A stretch of 64,000 bases of DNA from Stenotrophomonas indicatrix (lineage in GTDB: Bacteria; Pseudomonadota; Gammaproteobacteria; Xanthomonadales; Xanthomonadaceae), in the NCBI RefSeq assembly GCF_002750975.1, contig NZ_PEJS01000001.1, positions 3,906,001 through 3,970,000 of the forward strand, written 5' to 3'. Below, piece by piece: positions 8,188 through 16,300 of the stretch. The notes beneath the pieces were generated by a model that saw only the letters and a list, made by a program, of their open reading frames with translations, was not told where the DNA came from and made no database searches. Both the position numbers and the translations under genes were made by a program. Numbering within the stretch: position 1 is the stretch's first letter; every line of letters begins with the position of its first letter.

Positions 8188-9612
8188 CTACGGCATCACC
8201 GGCGGCACGTAGGCCAGGGTCATGCCCAGCAGCCACAGCAACCCCAGCACCAGCGGGATGTGCACCAGCAGCTGGATGAACGTGAAGCCGACGATGTCGC
8301 GGGCCTTCAGGCCGAGCACGCCCAGCAGTGGCAGCATCCAGAACGGATTGATCAGGTTCGGCAGCGCTTCCGCCGCGTTGTAGACCTGCACCGCCCAGCC
8401 CAGGTGCGCCTTCAGCTCGTTCGCGGCCTGCATCACGTACGGCGCTTCGATGATCCACTTGCCGCCACCGGACGGTACGAAGAAGCCCAGCACCGCCGAG
8501 TACACGCCCATCACCAGCGCGAACGTATCGGTGCTGGCCACGTGCACGAACAGGCTCGACAGCCGGTGCGCCAGCGTCTCACCGTCGCCACCGGCAGCAT
8601 GGGTGAGGATCATCGCGATGCCGCCGTACAGCGGGAACTGGATCAGCACACCGGTGGTGCTCGGTACCGCCTTGGCCACCGCGTTGAGGAAGCTGCGCGG
8701 GCGCCAGTGCAGCAGCAGGCCCAGCGAGATGAACATGAAGTTGTAGGTGTTGAGGTTGGCGATCGCGCTGACCAATGGCTTGTTGGCGAACTCGTTGAAC
8801 AGCCAGCCGAAGGCCAGCAGCGAAAGCAGCACGGTCAACAACGGGCTGTACTCCAGCCACTCGCCCGGACGGGTGCGGCGCTGCAGCGGCTCCGGTTCGG
8901 CCTGCGCCGCGCCGGGGAAATCTTCGGCGGTACGCGCACTGCCGGCGGCCGGCGCGGTCAGCCAGGCGATCAGCAGCGAGACCACGATCAACACCGAGGT
9001 CAGCGCGATCGACTGCCACAGGAAGATGGTTTCGGTGAACGGCAGCACGCCGGTGATCTCCAGCAGCCCCGGCGGCATGCTGGCCGGGTTGGCCTGCAGC
9101 TGTGCCGCCGACGAACTCAGGCCCATCGCCCACACCGCGCCCAGGCCCAGGTAGGCCGAGGCACCGGCCGCCCGATAGTCCATGCGCAGCTCGGTGCGGC
9201 GGGCCAGCGCGCGCACCAGCAGGCCGCCGAACACCAGCGAGAAGCCCCAGCTGAGCAGCGAGGCCAGCATGCTGACCAGGCCGACGTACACCACGGCACC
9301 ACGACCGGTGCGTGGCACCCGGGCCAGGTAGTCGATGAAGCGCGCGACCACCGGTGCAGTGGCTACCGCATAACCACCGATGACCACGAAGGCCATCTGC
9401 ATGGTGAAGGGAATCAGGCTCCAGAAGCCGTCGCCGAAGGCGCTGGCGGTGGCCTGCGGGGTGGCGCCGAAGCCCATCGCCGCCAGCGCGACGATGACCA
9501 CGCCGAGCACCGCGAATACATACGCATCGGGGAACCACCTTTCCGCCCAGGCGGCCGAGCGCAGCGCGGCGCGCGCCATCCAGCCGTCCTGTACTGCTGC
9601 CGTCGAGGCCAT
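8188..9612 (-). CDS. atoE: Short-chain fatty acid transporter, AtoE family
   Basis: The ATG start has GGAGG 7 bases upstream; 474 residues, normal for the family. The product is an integral inner-membrane protein with about 12 hydrophobic segments. It matches AtoE-type carriers along its length, including the WFPDAYVFAVLG start, the FVVIGGYAVATAP segment and the SGGGKWIIEAPYVM segment late in the protein. AtoE proteins import acetoacetate and short-chain fatty acids. It converges on an acyl-CoA synthetase gene that could activate the imported acids. No ato transferase genes are next to it, so this is not the E. coli ato operon. Confidence 0.85.
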   Translation of the reverse strand: MASTAAVQDGWMARAALRSAAWAERWFPDAYVFAVLGVVIVALAAMGFGATPQATASAFGDGFWSLIPFTMQMAFVVIGGYAVATAPVVARFIDYLARVPRTGRGAVVYVGLVSMLASLLSWGFSLVFGGLLVRALARRTELRMDYRAAGASAYLGLGAVWAMGLSSSAAQLQANPASMPPGLLEITGVLPFTETIFLWQSIALTSVLIVVSLLIAWLTAPAAGSARTAEDFPGAAQAEPEPLQRRTRPGEWLEYSPLLTVLLSLLAFGWLFNEFANKPLVSAIANLNTYNFMFISLGLLLHWRPRSFLNAVAKAVPSTTGVLIQFPLYGGIAMILTHAAGGDGETLAHRLSSLFVHVASTDTFALVMGVYSAVLGFFVPSGGGKWIIEAPYVMQAANELKAHLGWAVQVYNAAEALPNLINPFWMLPLLGVLGLKARDIVGFTFIQLLVHIPLVLGLLWLLGMTLAYVPPVMP

Positions 9613-9695
9613 CACCTACCCTCCCAGGTTCGATGGCCTGATTCTGGGCGGTGGGGTGCGGGCTGTCAGCCACCTATTGGTCGTAGGTGGCCGCC

Positions 9696-9782
9696 CGCCG
9701 GGGATGGCCCGGCGCTACCAGTTCGGCCGAGGATTCCGACCCGTGCACATGGCGCGGGGTAGCGCCGGGCCATGCCCGGCCG
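9696..9782. repeat. SMAG-type palindrome pair, inverted
   Basis: Two 23-bp palindromes ending in GTAG (CTAC on the other strand) lie at 9696-9718 and 9759-9782 in opposite orientation, with core GCGCCGGGCCAT.CCCGGC. A smaller hairpin, CCACCT...AGGTGG, is at 9670-9690. They fill the gap between atoE and ubiA. This is the layout of Stenotrophomonas SMAG/REP dimers, which can fold into one long RNA hairpin. Confidence 0.8.
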
Positions 9783-9787
9783 CCTTC

Positions 9788-10681
9788 TCAACGCAGCGCC
9801 AGATCCACGGCGATACCGGCAAACAGCGCGGCACCCACCCAGTTGTTGTGCAGGAAGGCCTTGAAGCACGGCCCACGCTCGCGGTTGCGGCAGATCCAGA
9901 ACTCGTACACCACCAGCAGCGTCGCCACCGCTACGCCGGCCAGGTAGTACCCACCCAGCCCGCCGCGCACGCCCACCAGCGTCATCGTGGCCAGGAACAG
10001 CGCGTACAGCACGCCCTGGATGACCAGGTCCAGGTCGCCGAACAGGATCGCAGTGGAGTGCGAACCCATCTTCAGGTCGTCTTCGCGGTCGACCATGGCG
10101 TACCAGGTGTCGTAGGCGGTGGACCACAGGATGTTGCCGGCATACAGCAGCCAGCCCAGCATCGGCACCTCGCCCTGCACGGCGGCGAAGGCCATCGGGA
10201 TGCCCCAGCCGAAGGACATGCCCAGGTAGACCTGCGGCAGATGGGTGTAGCGCTTCAGGTAGGGATAGCTGGCCGCCAGGAACACGCCGATGAAGCTCAG
10301 GGCGATGGTCAGGCCGTTCAGGGTCAGCACCAGGCCGAAGGCCACCAGCATCAGCACCGCGAACAGCGCCAGCGCCGCACGGCCGCTGATCGCACCAGTC
10401 GCCAGCGGTCGCGCCTTGGTGCGCTCCACGTGCGGGTCGAGCCAGCGGTCGGCGTAGTCGTTGATGACGCAACCGGCCGAGCGGGTCAGCCAGACGCCAG
10501 CGGTGAACACGAACAGGGTCCACAGCGGCGGCAGGCCGCCAGCGGCCAGCCACAACGCCCACCAGGTGGGCCACAGCAGCAGCAGCGTGCCGATCGGGCG
10601 ATCGGCGCGCATCAGGGACCAGTAATGCCGCCAACGCGGCGTCGGCGCCGGATGCGGCGCGGAAAGGGGGGTATCAGCCAT
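9788..10681 (-). CDS. ubiA: 4-hydroxybenzoate octaprenyltransferase
   Basis: 297 residues, an integral inner-membrane prenyltransferase. The first Asp-rich magnesium-diphosphate site is [12 protein letters not shown] and the second is in [13 protein letters not shown]; eight to nine hydrophobic helices surround them. It joins the polyprenyl tail to 4-hydroxybenzoate, the first membrane step of ubiquinone synthesis. The start MADTPLSAP fits the usual length. It stands alone on the minus strand, divergent from tRNA-Arg, with a SMAG pair behind it. ubiC is not in the window. Confidence 0.95.
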   Translation of the reverse strand: MADTPLSAPHPAPTPRWRHYWSLMRADRPIGTLLLLWPTWWALWLAAGGLPPLWTLFVFTAGVWLTRSAGCVINDYADRWLDPHVERTKARPLATGAISGRAALALFAVLMLVAFGLVLTLNGLTIALSFIGVFLAASYPYLKRYTHLPQVYLGMSFGWGIPMAFAAVQGEVPMLGWLLYAGNILWSTAYDTWYAMVDREDDLKMGSHSTAILFGDLDLVIQGVLYALFLATMTLVGVRGGLGGYYLAGVAVATLLVVYEFWICRNRERGPCFKAFLHNNWVGAALFAGIAVDLALR

Positions 10682-10830
10682 GACACTAGGATACTCCTGT
10701 GCCTTCGGACCGACTTTGCCGGCGGGGGGAGATTTGTGCGGCGAAACTGGATAGAATGCCCATCCCGCACCGCCTCATTGCGTTGCGATGCCCGCCCCGG
10801 CCCTGGCCGACGGCGCGGCGGTTCCACCAC

Positions 10831-10907
10831 GCGCTCGTAGCTCAGCCGGATAGAGTAGTGGCTTCCGAAGCCATTGGTCGGGGGTTCGAATCCCTCCGGG
10901 CGCGCCA
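10831..10907 (+). tRNA. tRNA-Arg (anticodon CCG)
   Basis: A 77-nt cloverleaf. The acceptor stem GCGCTCG pairs with CGGGCGC (one T-G wobble), followed by discriminator G and an encoded CCA. The anticodon loop is TTCCGAA, so the anticodon is CCG and reads CGG codons. The T-loop TTCGAAT is present. Accessory toxin DNA begins just downstream, but I could not find a second copy of the tRNA 3' end that would mark an integration site. Confidence 0.95.
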
Positions 10908-11266
10908 TCTTCCCTCAGTCTTCCGTCCTCGCCTGCCACCACGGCATGGCGCGCTGGTCGTGGGTTCATTCGGCTTCCCGATCCCCCGCTGCGGCTCCGT
11001 TGCGCTGAGCTGGAAGGGAATCGAGCGGTAGGCGGAGCCCTGCGCGTCGCGGACGATGATCGAGAATTCCTCCCCAGCGCTGGTCGCGCCGGGCAGAAAC
11101 GCGCCGTCGCCGTCGAACAGCACCGTCACCGGTTAGCCGGGCACGATGGACGTCCTGCTTGGTCATGCTGCAGATCCTCCATTGATGTTCCGCGTGCCGA
11201 TTACTGGATGACCCGGCAGCGGCGGCGAGGCACCTGCACACTGCCGCTGCTCAACTTCTTAGCGCA
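10908..11266 (-). other. Gene-poor stretch after tRNA-Arg with a broken coding remnant
   Basis: No intact gene is supported in these 359 bases. On the minus strand, ATG at 11166 opens MTKQDVHRARLTG; shortly afterwards a different frame carries a protein-like stretch (VTVLFDGDGAFLPG, then EEFSIIVRDAQGSAYRSIPF). A TAA sits just before that frame. This looks like a small gene broken by a frameshift, but the family was not recognised. Confidence 0.35.
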
Positions 11267-11752
11267 CTACAGCGCCGCCGAGCATCGACCGAACACGTTG
11301 GCGGGCTTCTCCCGCAGGCTCACGGCAACCACCCGGTGTTTCTGCTCGCCGCAGCCCCCCATGACCCCATACATGATGAGAAGTCCCTTGTCGTTGACGT
11401 AGCCGATGAACCTGCCATTACCTTCATCCGAAGCGGTCCTGACGAGATAGACGCTCTCCCCGGGGGCTGGCTCCAGGCCACTCAACGGCATTGAACCAAT
11501 CTTCCCTTCAACCTCTGATGCCGATACTGCGACCAGTGAGCTCTTCAACATCCACTCCGCTATGGCGGCTTCACTATCCGGATCAAGCGTGGAAATGCGG
11601 TCAAGCGGCAGAGTCGTTGAATTGCCAGGGAAGATCGCGTCGGATGAAACATCTACCCAGTCCGACCTCCATTCCGTGTGTTGAAATTTGTTGATGCTGC
11701 ACCCGCCCAGCATTGGCAAGACCAGCAGCGCTGCGCGCAAGATGCCAGCCAC
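11267..11752 (-). CDS. Small lipoprotein of unknown function
   Basis: The proposed GTG start gives VAGILRAALLVLPMLGGCS, a short lipoprotein signal with lipobox MLGGC; AAAGG lies 5 bases before it. A longer frame begins at 11896, but its extra 48 residues do not look like a signal or domain. The mature part (about 145 residues) contains an acidic segment with DRISTLDPDSEAAIAEWM and a Cys-containing C-terminus. Its place at the downstream end of the Rhs/immunity region, same strand, makes an envelope immunity role possible, but nothing in the sequence proves it. Confidence 0.5.
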   Translation of the reverse strand: MAGILRAALLVLPMLGGCSINKFQHTEWRSDWVDVSSDAIFPGNSTTLPLDRISTLDPDSEAAIAEWMLKSSLVAVSASEVEGKIGSMPLSGLEPAPGESVYLVRTASDEGNGRFIGYVNDKGLLIMYGVMGGCGEQKHRVVAVSLREKPANVFGRCSAAL

Positions 11753-11928
11753 CGGCCCTTTGATGATGTCCCTTGCTGGGGCACCTGGAATCTCCCTGCA
11801 CTTGCCGCGCCACAGAGCGGCCAGATGCCCGCTGGTGGGCGGACCCACCCGAACGGAATCACTCGCCGATACCCGGCCACGGTGCGTCTCATGCATGCCA
11901 TGCCACTCCTAATTTTCCACACCGGACG

Positions 11929-12297
11929 TCACTGCGAGTCTATCCGCCAGCCCAGGGCCAGGATGTCGAGTGAGCTGGCAGTGGTACAGGTTTCGATGCG
12001 GAAGCACTGAAGCCTTGGCAGCAACACACCCGAGGCCGCCCAGCGCCGTCTGCCATCGGCCAGTAGCTTGCTGTCCTCATCGACATATGCGCGGTCGATC
12101 GTGTCCTCACCCAGGACACCGAAGTTGAGCGCCAATCGTGCGCCGCGGCATTCAAGGAACACCACCCGCGCATTGCGCCCGTCGGGCCAGCGCACGTGGA
12201 CCACTACTTCATCCTGGATGCCCGGATTGCTGCGGTCTACGGACACCGCAGTCAAGATGGCGTCCGACCAGGGCAGTGCGTTGAACTCAAGGATCAT
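11929..12297 (-). CDS. Immunity-like protein, unknown family
   Basis: The ATG at 12297 is preceded by AAGGAGGT at 7 bases, a near-perfect ribosome site, so the longer upstream frame is rejected. 122 residues, soluble, no signal. The N-terminus MILEFNALPWSDAILTAVSV is followed by alternating short strands, then RARLALNFGVLGEDTID. The pattern (hydrophobic-Asp near the start, a beta-sandwich-like middle, an LxLNFG strand) resembles the neighbour at 12371, and the two may be distant paralogues. Small cytoplasmic proteins in tandem behind an Rhs gene are typically immunity proteins; which toxin it would neutralise is unknown. Confidence 0.6.
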   Translation of the reverse strand: MILEFNALPWSDAILTAVSVDRSNPGIQDEVVVHVRWPDGRNARVVFLECRGARLALNFGVLGEDTIDRAYVDEDSKLLADGRRRWAASGVLLPRLQCFRIETCTTASSLDILALGWRIDSQ

Positions 12298-12370
12298 GCG
12301 GGGTACCTCCTTCCTGGCTCTGGCAGCACGTTGGCATAGGTCCATCTCCCGTCCAGAGCCAGCGCTCGCC

Positions 12371-12775
12371 TCATGCTCGAACGTTTCGACTTGTTTGATG
12401 GAGCACCAGTTGCCAATGCTGTGACATGAGGCATGCAATTTCGGCACCGATCGTCGCTTCGATGAGGACAATGCACCCCGTCCCATCGAGTTCATGCGGG
12501 TCCGCAGGGTCCACTCCAAGCAGGGCACACGCACGATCAAACTCGAATGATGCTTCGCGCTCAGTGAAGACACTCAGGTCCAGAATGATGTTCTGCATCG
12601 AGAAGCCATCGATACTGAGGCGGACAATGTCATCGAAGATGACCTCATGCACATATCTTCCGCATTCCGTGGACAGAGAGAGTGCAAGACGGCGGCGATC
12701 TTCAATGCGGAGTCCATCAATGTGCAGATCATGCAGACAGCTCATGCTCCGTCCATCTGGATTTTCGATGTTCAA
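12371..12775 (-). CDS. Immunity-like protein with TTG start
   Basis: The TTG at 12775 is chosen because AGGAGGT lies 7 bases upstream; the next ATG (12745) has no such site. 134 residues, acidic, soluble, no signal. It begins MNIENPDGRSMSCLHDLHID and has a middle strand RYVHEVIFDDIVRLSIDGF, followed by QNIILDLSVFTE. The organisation parallels the protein at 11929. Only about 30 bases separate it from the upstream gene, so the small genes are probably co-transcribed. Function unknown; immunity is inferred from location. Confidence 0.6.
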   Translation of the reverse strand: MNIENPDGRSMSCLHDLHIDGLRIEDRRRLALSLSTECGRYVHEVIFDDIVRLSIDGFSMQNIILDLSVFTEREASFEFDRACALLGVDPADPHELDGTGCIVLIEATIGAEIACLMSQHWQLVLHQTSRNVRA

Positions 12776-12805
12776 CAGACAGACCTCCTCAACTGAAAAG
12801 GAAGA

Positions 12806-13135
12806 TCATGCTGTGACGCTGCTTTGAGCGCGCGCGCCAAACACACTGCGGTACCAATAGGCGTCACTGCGCCTGAACCAGGTCGAGAAGGCTTCAGAAT
12901 CGAAAACTTTGAGCTGTTCCATGGCAATACGGTAGCGCTGGAAGAAAGCCAATATGTCACGTAGCACCTCGGCATCCACCCGTCGCTTGTCGACCTGGAT
13001 GTAGATGATCCGGCCCCGGCCAACCACTTCCATGACGCACTCCATCTGATCCAGCCAGCCGAAGAATTGCGCTTCGTCCCGTGGGGAGTAGAACACCACA
13101 CTATCGGCCTGCAGTTCCACCTTTTCCATTTTCAT
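12806..13135 (-). CDS. Small immunity-like protein
   Basis: 109 residues starting MKMEKVELQADSVVFYSP. It has no signal or membrane segment and is rich in aromatics (AQFFGWLDQM, ILAFFQRYRI, AYWYRSVFG). It reads as an alpha/beta single-domain protein. It lies between other small same-strand genes downstream of the Rhs gene, which suggests an orphan immunity protein. The family was not recognised, and no catalytic motif is evident. Confidence 0.55.
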   Translation of the reverse strand: MKMEKVELQADSVVFYSPRDEAQFFGWLDQMECVMEVVGRGRIIYIQVDKRRVDAEVLRDILAFFQRYRIAMEQLKVFDSEAFSTWFRRSDAYWYRSVFGARAQSSVTA

Positions 13136-13314
13136 TGCGCGACCCTCTCCAGTCGAACGATTGCACTTATCATGCCTCTTGTCGGCTCGGCAATATGTGG
13201 GTGCCAGCTCGCCGAGGGGCCATACTCATTGCGATGCTTCTAACACGTGTGTGCTCATCGATGGGTGTCGTCAGCGTCGTCCACACTCGGGAACTTCCCC
13301 CGGCGTGCTGGGAA

Positions 13315-13722
13315 TCAGCCTGACCGGGCGGCACGCTGTACTCGCCGCCAGACCTCGTCCGACATGAAGTTCTTCCACGTTCGGCCAAGCAGCTCACGAA
13401 CAGAAGGGTGCTGCTTTGCCAGGCTCTCCAGCTTCTCGATCTCTGCCTCGCCATGGGCCACCAAGTAGTCCTCCAATGGTCCGGCAGCGAGACTGGATAG
13501 CAGAGGTGCATCCACATCCATCTGCCTGACGGCCTCAATGAATTCCCATCCTCCGTCGGCATCCCGCTGAATGATGTCATCGACAACATCCAGCACCTGC
13601 ATGTGCGATTGCCGCTCACTGGCGCCCATGGGAAGTCGATTGAACTGAACCCATGCTTCGGCGATCGTCTGCGGTCCACCATGCGGCCTTCCGGCTGATT
13701 CAATACTTTTATTTCGATGCAT
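13315..13722 (-). CDS. DUF6869-like protein, probable orphan immunity gene
   Basis: The start is ATG at 13722 (MHRNKSIESAG); an in-frame TTG nine codons earlier is an alternative. 135 residues. The C-terminal two thirds matches what I know of the DUF6869 pattern: WEFIEAV followed by LLSSLAAGPLEDYLVAHG and ending SDEVWRRVQRAA. DUF6869 proteins are small helical proteins often found beside polymorphic toxins. It lies in the row of small same-strand genes behind the Rhs locus. The role is inferred. Confidence 0.65.
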   Translation of the reverse strand: MHRNKSIESAGRPHGGPQTIAEAWVQFNRLPMGASERQSHMQVLDVVDDIIQRDADGGWEFIEAVRQMDVDAPLLSSLAAGPLEDYLVAHGEAEIEKLESLAKQHPSVRELLGRTWKNFMSDEVWRRVQRAARSG

Positions 13723-13759
13723 CCCAGATTTTCCCGGTTGAGAGGCCAAGCGAACAGCT

Positions 13760-14167
13760 TCACCCCACTACAGGAGGATAGATTTCAACTGAGACACCAA
13801 GGCTCAGTTCAAAAATTCTTTTGAGCAAGCTGTGATCAAGCTCAAAACCTCCCAACGCTTCCGTAAAGAGACTTACATAGAACTCCGCCTTCCCACCGCC
13901 ACCGACAATCTCATCCAAGAACCGAGCCTTGGCGGACAGCACATCGCACCACCTACGCAGCTCCTCGTCCAACTCAACACTCGCCTTGCGCACGAGCTGC
14001 ATTGAAACGTACGTTTCCTCGCACAGGCTCCCATCCGAAGATGGCGGGCGTGGATCGCCCACTGTCCTTGAGAATCTGGGCGTCAGACCGAACTCCAACG
14101 CGATATCAGACGCCCGCATGGAGGGGTGCCAGATCCGCAGCGAAATATTCGTTACCTGAATAGACAT
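13760..14167 (-). CDS. DUF4279 protein, probable orphan immunity gene
   Basis: 135 residues. The N-terminus ISLRIWHPSMRASDIALEF, with GLTPRFSRTVGDPR just after it, is the usual DUF4279 opening (a strand, a helix, then a Gly-Asp turn). It ends SLGVSVEIYPPVVG. DUF4279 proteins are common as immunity or immunity-associated genes downstream of Rhs and contact-dependent toxins. No clear Shine-Dalgarno was seen before ATG 14167. It directly follows degraded Rhs fragments, so its original toxin tip may have been lost. Confidence 0.7.
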   Translation of the reverse strand: MSIQVTNISLRIWHPSMRASDIALEFGLTPRFSRTVGDPRPPSSDGSLCEETYVSMQLVRKASVELDEELRRWCDVLSAKARFLDEIVGGGGKAEFYVSLFTEALGGFELDHSLLKRIFELSLGVSVEIYPPVVG

Positions 14168-14545
14168 GAGAGGCGTGGAAGGGTCGCGCTAAATGCTGAG
14201 TACCATCTGCAACCCGTTCTGCAAAACGATCTTTGCGCGATTGAGGTCACATTGATCATCGCCACCGGGTAGCCGCCAGTCAGATTGATGAAACCGTTGT
14301 AGACGTAGGTGAGGGGCAGCCGCTTAAGATCGGCCACCTTCAGGACCTGATCCTACGCTCAACTGGATAGCGCGAAACAGAGTGTGGAGCACGCTACTTC
14401 TTTGAGGTCTCAATCGGCGTGCCCGTCGCACCGTCTTGGGTCTGGGTCAGTCGGCCGAGCGCGTCATAGGCGTACTTGGCTAGCACTTCCGAGCCCGCAC
14501 CGCTCTTCAATTCGGTGATCGAACCGACGGAATCATGGCCATCCC
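14168..14545 (-). pseudogene. Rearranged fragments of an Rhs gene
   Basis: Two pieces of Rhs coding sequence are recognisable. 14411-14530 is about 95% identical by eye to 17824-17943 of the intact Rhs gene (encoding YAYDALGRLTQTQDGATGTP), but then runs into SKK and a stop. About 14270-14355 encodes ADLKRLPLTYVYNGFINLTG, a diverged copy of the TYAYNGFGDLTG repeat encoded near 18600. They are out of order compared with the intact gene and carry no tip or start. They look like leftovers of earlier tip exchanges. Confidence 0.75.
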
Positions 14546-14572
14546 ATCAGAAATGACGACAATTCTTTTGGA

Positions 14573-14779
14573 TCAATTATTTCTTGCCGACTTTGTTATC
14601 CATACCAGGGGCCCGCCCAAAACGTAAAGGACAGCTTTCAGCACCTCGAAGATCTTCTGGCGCCCGCTCAAGGCAACGCTCGCTGAATACTTCTCCCGAA
14701 TCGCGCGCCTCCTGCGTGCGACGCCAACTTTAGCGTCGCTTCGCGAAGTCGAAATCGTTCGTTTTGATTTACTTACCAT
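14573..14779 (-). CDS. Small basic ORF overlapping the end of the coupled membrane-protein gene
   Basis: The ATG lies inside the last codons of the gene at 14769-15149 (11-base overlap, sequence ATGGTAAGTAA). 68 residues: a basic N-terminal half (KSKRTISTSRSD, RRRRAIREKY) and a hydrophobic segment VLKAVLYVLGGPLVWI. It lies in AT-richer DNA. It may be a short membrane-associated protein, the remnant of a lost toxin tip, or chance. No family recognised. Confidence 0.3.
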   Translation of the reverse strand: MVSKSKRTISTSRSDAKVGVARRRRAIREKYSASVALSGRQKIFEVLKAVLYVLGGPLVWITKSARNN

Positions 14780-15149
14780 CAGCCTCATCCATTCCCCGAG
14801 CAACGGCCAAGCTCAGAATTTTTCCGGGAACGATCAGCAGCAGCATATATCCACTCAGCCTCTCAATGCTGCCCTGGAATCCAGCCGCAAGAATAGCCAG
14901 TGTTCCAGCCATCCCGACAGCAGACACCCATCTCCTTGATAATGTGACATTTATCTCGTGCTCGCCCCCATTCATCAGTGGAGCCACACTTTTCAAGACT
15001 AGGAACACCACAACCAAGTTCAGCATCAGCCCAGCGATAACAAGAATGAACATTTTCCAACCTGTCAATGGTGGAAACAGCACGCTCATGAAATCAAGCG
15101 ACGCCAGAACGAAGCATGTCATCAATCTGCTCTTTGTACTTTTCATCAT
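14769..15149 (-). CDS. Membrane protein coupled to the orphan Rhs tip (probable immunity)
   Basis: The ATG at 15149 overlaps the TGA of the orphan Rhs tip as ATGA, the classical layout for translational coupling; a GTG six codons upstream is less likely. 126 residues with three or four hydrophobic segments (for example MFILVIAGLMLNLVVVFLVL, AVGMAGTLAILAAGF, MLLLIVPGKILSLAV). It should sit in the inner membrane. A membrane immunity protein implies that the cognate tip may act on or cross the inner membrane. Base composition is clearly lower in GC than the Rhs core, as expected for an exchanged module. Confidence 0.65.
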   Translation of the reverse strand: MMKSTKSRLMTCFVLASLDFMSVLFPPLTGWKMFILVIAGLMLNLVVVFLVLKSVAPLMNGGEHEINVTLSRRWVSAVGMAGTLAILAAGFQGSIERLSGYMLLLIVPGKILSLAVARGMDEADGK

Positions 15150-15943
15150 TTGACCTTGCACCAGCACTCCTCAGCCGCTTCGGCGAATTTCATCGCTTCG
15201 ACGCCCAAGCTTAGCAAGCCCAAATTGCGTCCAATGACTCGAAAAAGCTGATTTAGGCTCTTGTTAGCTTGGATGCCCGTTCTAATTTGAGATTGTTCTC
15301 TAAGATTCCTTCCCCATCGATCAAGTTCCTGAAGCCTTGCGTTGGCAGCGGCATCTGCCCTCCACGTGTGCACCTCAGTCGCCGCTGCAGCCGTGCTCAT
15401 CACCGCAGAGGCTGAATCCAGAGAATGGGCACCCTCAGTGAACGCTTTGATTGTTCCAACTCCGGGCGTCAGATTTAGAGCAGAATCGAGGATTGCCGCC
15501 TCCACGCACGCGTCAGAGGCCCGAGGCTCACCCCCGATGTACGCCCCCATGGGTCCAACGCTCTGCAAACCCTCTGGATCAGCGTAGCTCACCGGATTGC
15601 CATGTACATAGGCATAGGTGCTTACGCCCCCTTCCAACCCAATCGGATCGCTCTGCGAGTACCGCCCCACTCCCGGGTCGTATTCCCGCTGGTAGTTGTA
15701 GAACAAGCCACTCGCATCGGTGGCCTGCTGGCCCGGGAAGCGCAGCGCCAGATCAAACACCACGCCATCCCCATCGGGATCATTGGCCGGCGCCTGATCG
15801 CCAAACACCTCACTCTTGTTGCTCCACTCCCAGATCGCAACATCACGCAACGGGTCGATCACTACGCGCGGTGTCCCCAGGTGATCGGGCTGGATGTACG
15901 CCAGCTCCGGCACGCCCGAGGCTGGTGTCTGGATCAACGCCAC
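15146..15943 (-). CDS. Orphan Rhs C-terminal tip with shared core end
   Basis: Open frame from a GTG at 15943; 265 residues if translated. The first 125 or so are almost the same as the end of the Rhs core in the intact gene: AYIQPDHLGTPRVVID, WEWSNKSEVFGD, NYQREYDPGVGRYSQSDP and the boundary YADPEGL. The following 140 residues are different and AT-richer: SDACVEAAILDSALNLTPGV, then a long helical region (LQELDRWGRNLREQSQ) and an end of EECWCKVK. This is a displaced tip module: silent cassettes of this kind can recombine into the main Rhs gene through the shared core. No signal peptide or intact core precedes it. The toxic activity cannot be named. Confidence 0.7.
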   Translation of the reverse strand: MALIQTPASGVPELAYIQPDHLGTPRVVIDPLRDVAIWEWSNKSEVFGDQAPANDPDGDGVVFDLALRFPGQQATDASGLFYNYQREYDPGVGRYSQSDPIGLEGGVSTYAYVHGNPVSYADPEGLQSVGPMGAYIGGEPRASDACVEAAILDSALNLTPGVGTIKAFTEGAHSLDSASAVMSTAAAATEVHTWRADAAANARLQELDRWGRNLREQSQIRTGIQANKSLNQLFRVIGRNLGLLSLGVEAMKFAEAAEECWCKVK

Positions 15944-16020
15944 CGGGTAGTTGTCCAGCCAGATCGCCTGTTGCTGCGCTTGCCCGGTCGTCGAGTAGTT
16001 GCCGACCCACTGCCCGGGGC
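15630..16020 (-). repeat. Direct repeat shared with 17130-17520 of the intact Rhs gene
   Basis: About 390 bases read as well over 90% identical in the two places, both on the minus strand, encoding the last conserved part of the Rhs core. The distance is about 1.5 kb. Recombination between them would replace the intact tip and its membrane-protein gene with the orphan pair. A shorter third copy is at 14411-14530 (matching 17824-17943). Confidence 0.8.
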
Positions 16021-16253
16021 TTCGTCATAGACAGTGACCTACGCATCGCCACTGGCTGGCACACATTGCCTGCGGCATCTTGGTTGCGCGCCTGAACGTG
16101 CACGGCATCAGGCGATGGCCGTCAGCCGGATAGGGTGTAGCTCGCCGTCCCCGCCGACGTGACCAGCGAGGTGCGGTCACCGGTGGCGTCGTAGCCATAA
16201 GGGTGCCCGTCGCACCGTCCTGGGTTTGGGTCAGTTGGCCGAGCGCGGCGCGC
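15944..16253 (-). pseudogene. Degraded Rhs core leading into the orphan tip
   Basis: This stretch matches 17520-17880 of the intact Rhs gene in pieces: ATGDRTSLVTSAGTASYT, ARNQDAAGN, then a jump of about 130 bases to the CAGTGGGTCGGCAACTACTC region. A deletion and frameshifts break the reading frame. It fades out at about 16253, next to the stop of the membrane-protein gene at 16301. Confidence 0.75.
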
Positions 16254-16300
16254 TATGGATACCCCAGCACACCCCGCAATGGAAGCGCTTAGACGCACAT

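Noticed and set aside
10752..10757. TAGAAT as -10 element of the tRNA-Arg promoter
   Set aside because: No acceptable -35 sequence occurs at the right distance, so it was not listed.
11753..11896. Longer N-terminus of the lipoprotein at 11267
   Set aside because: The added 48 residues would bury the lipoprotein signal inside the protein; the GTG at 11752 gives a normal signal.
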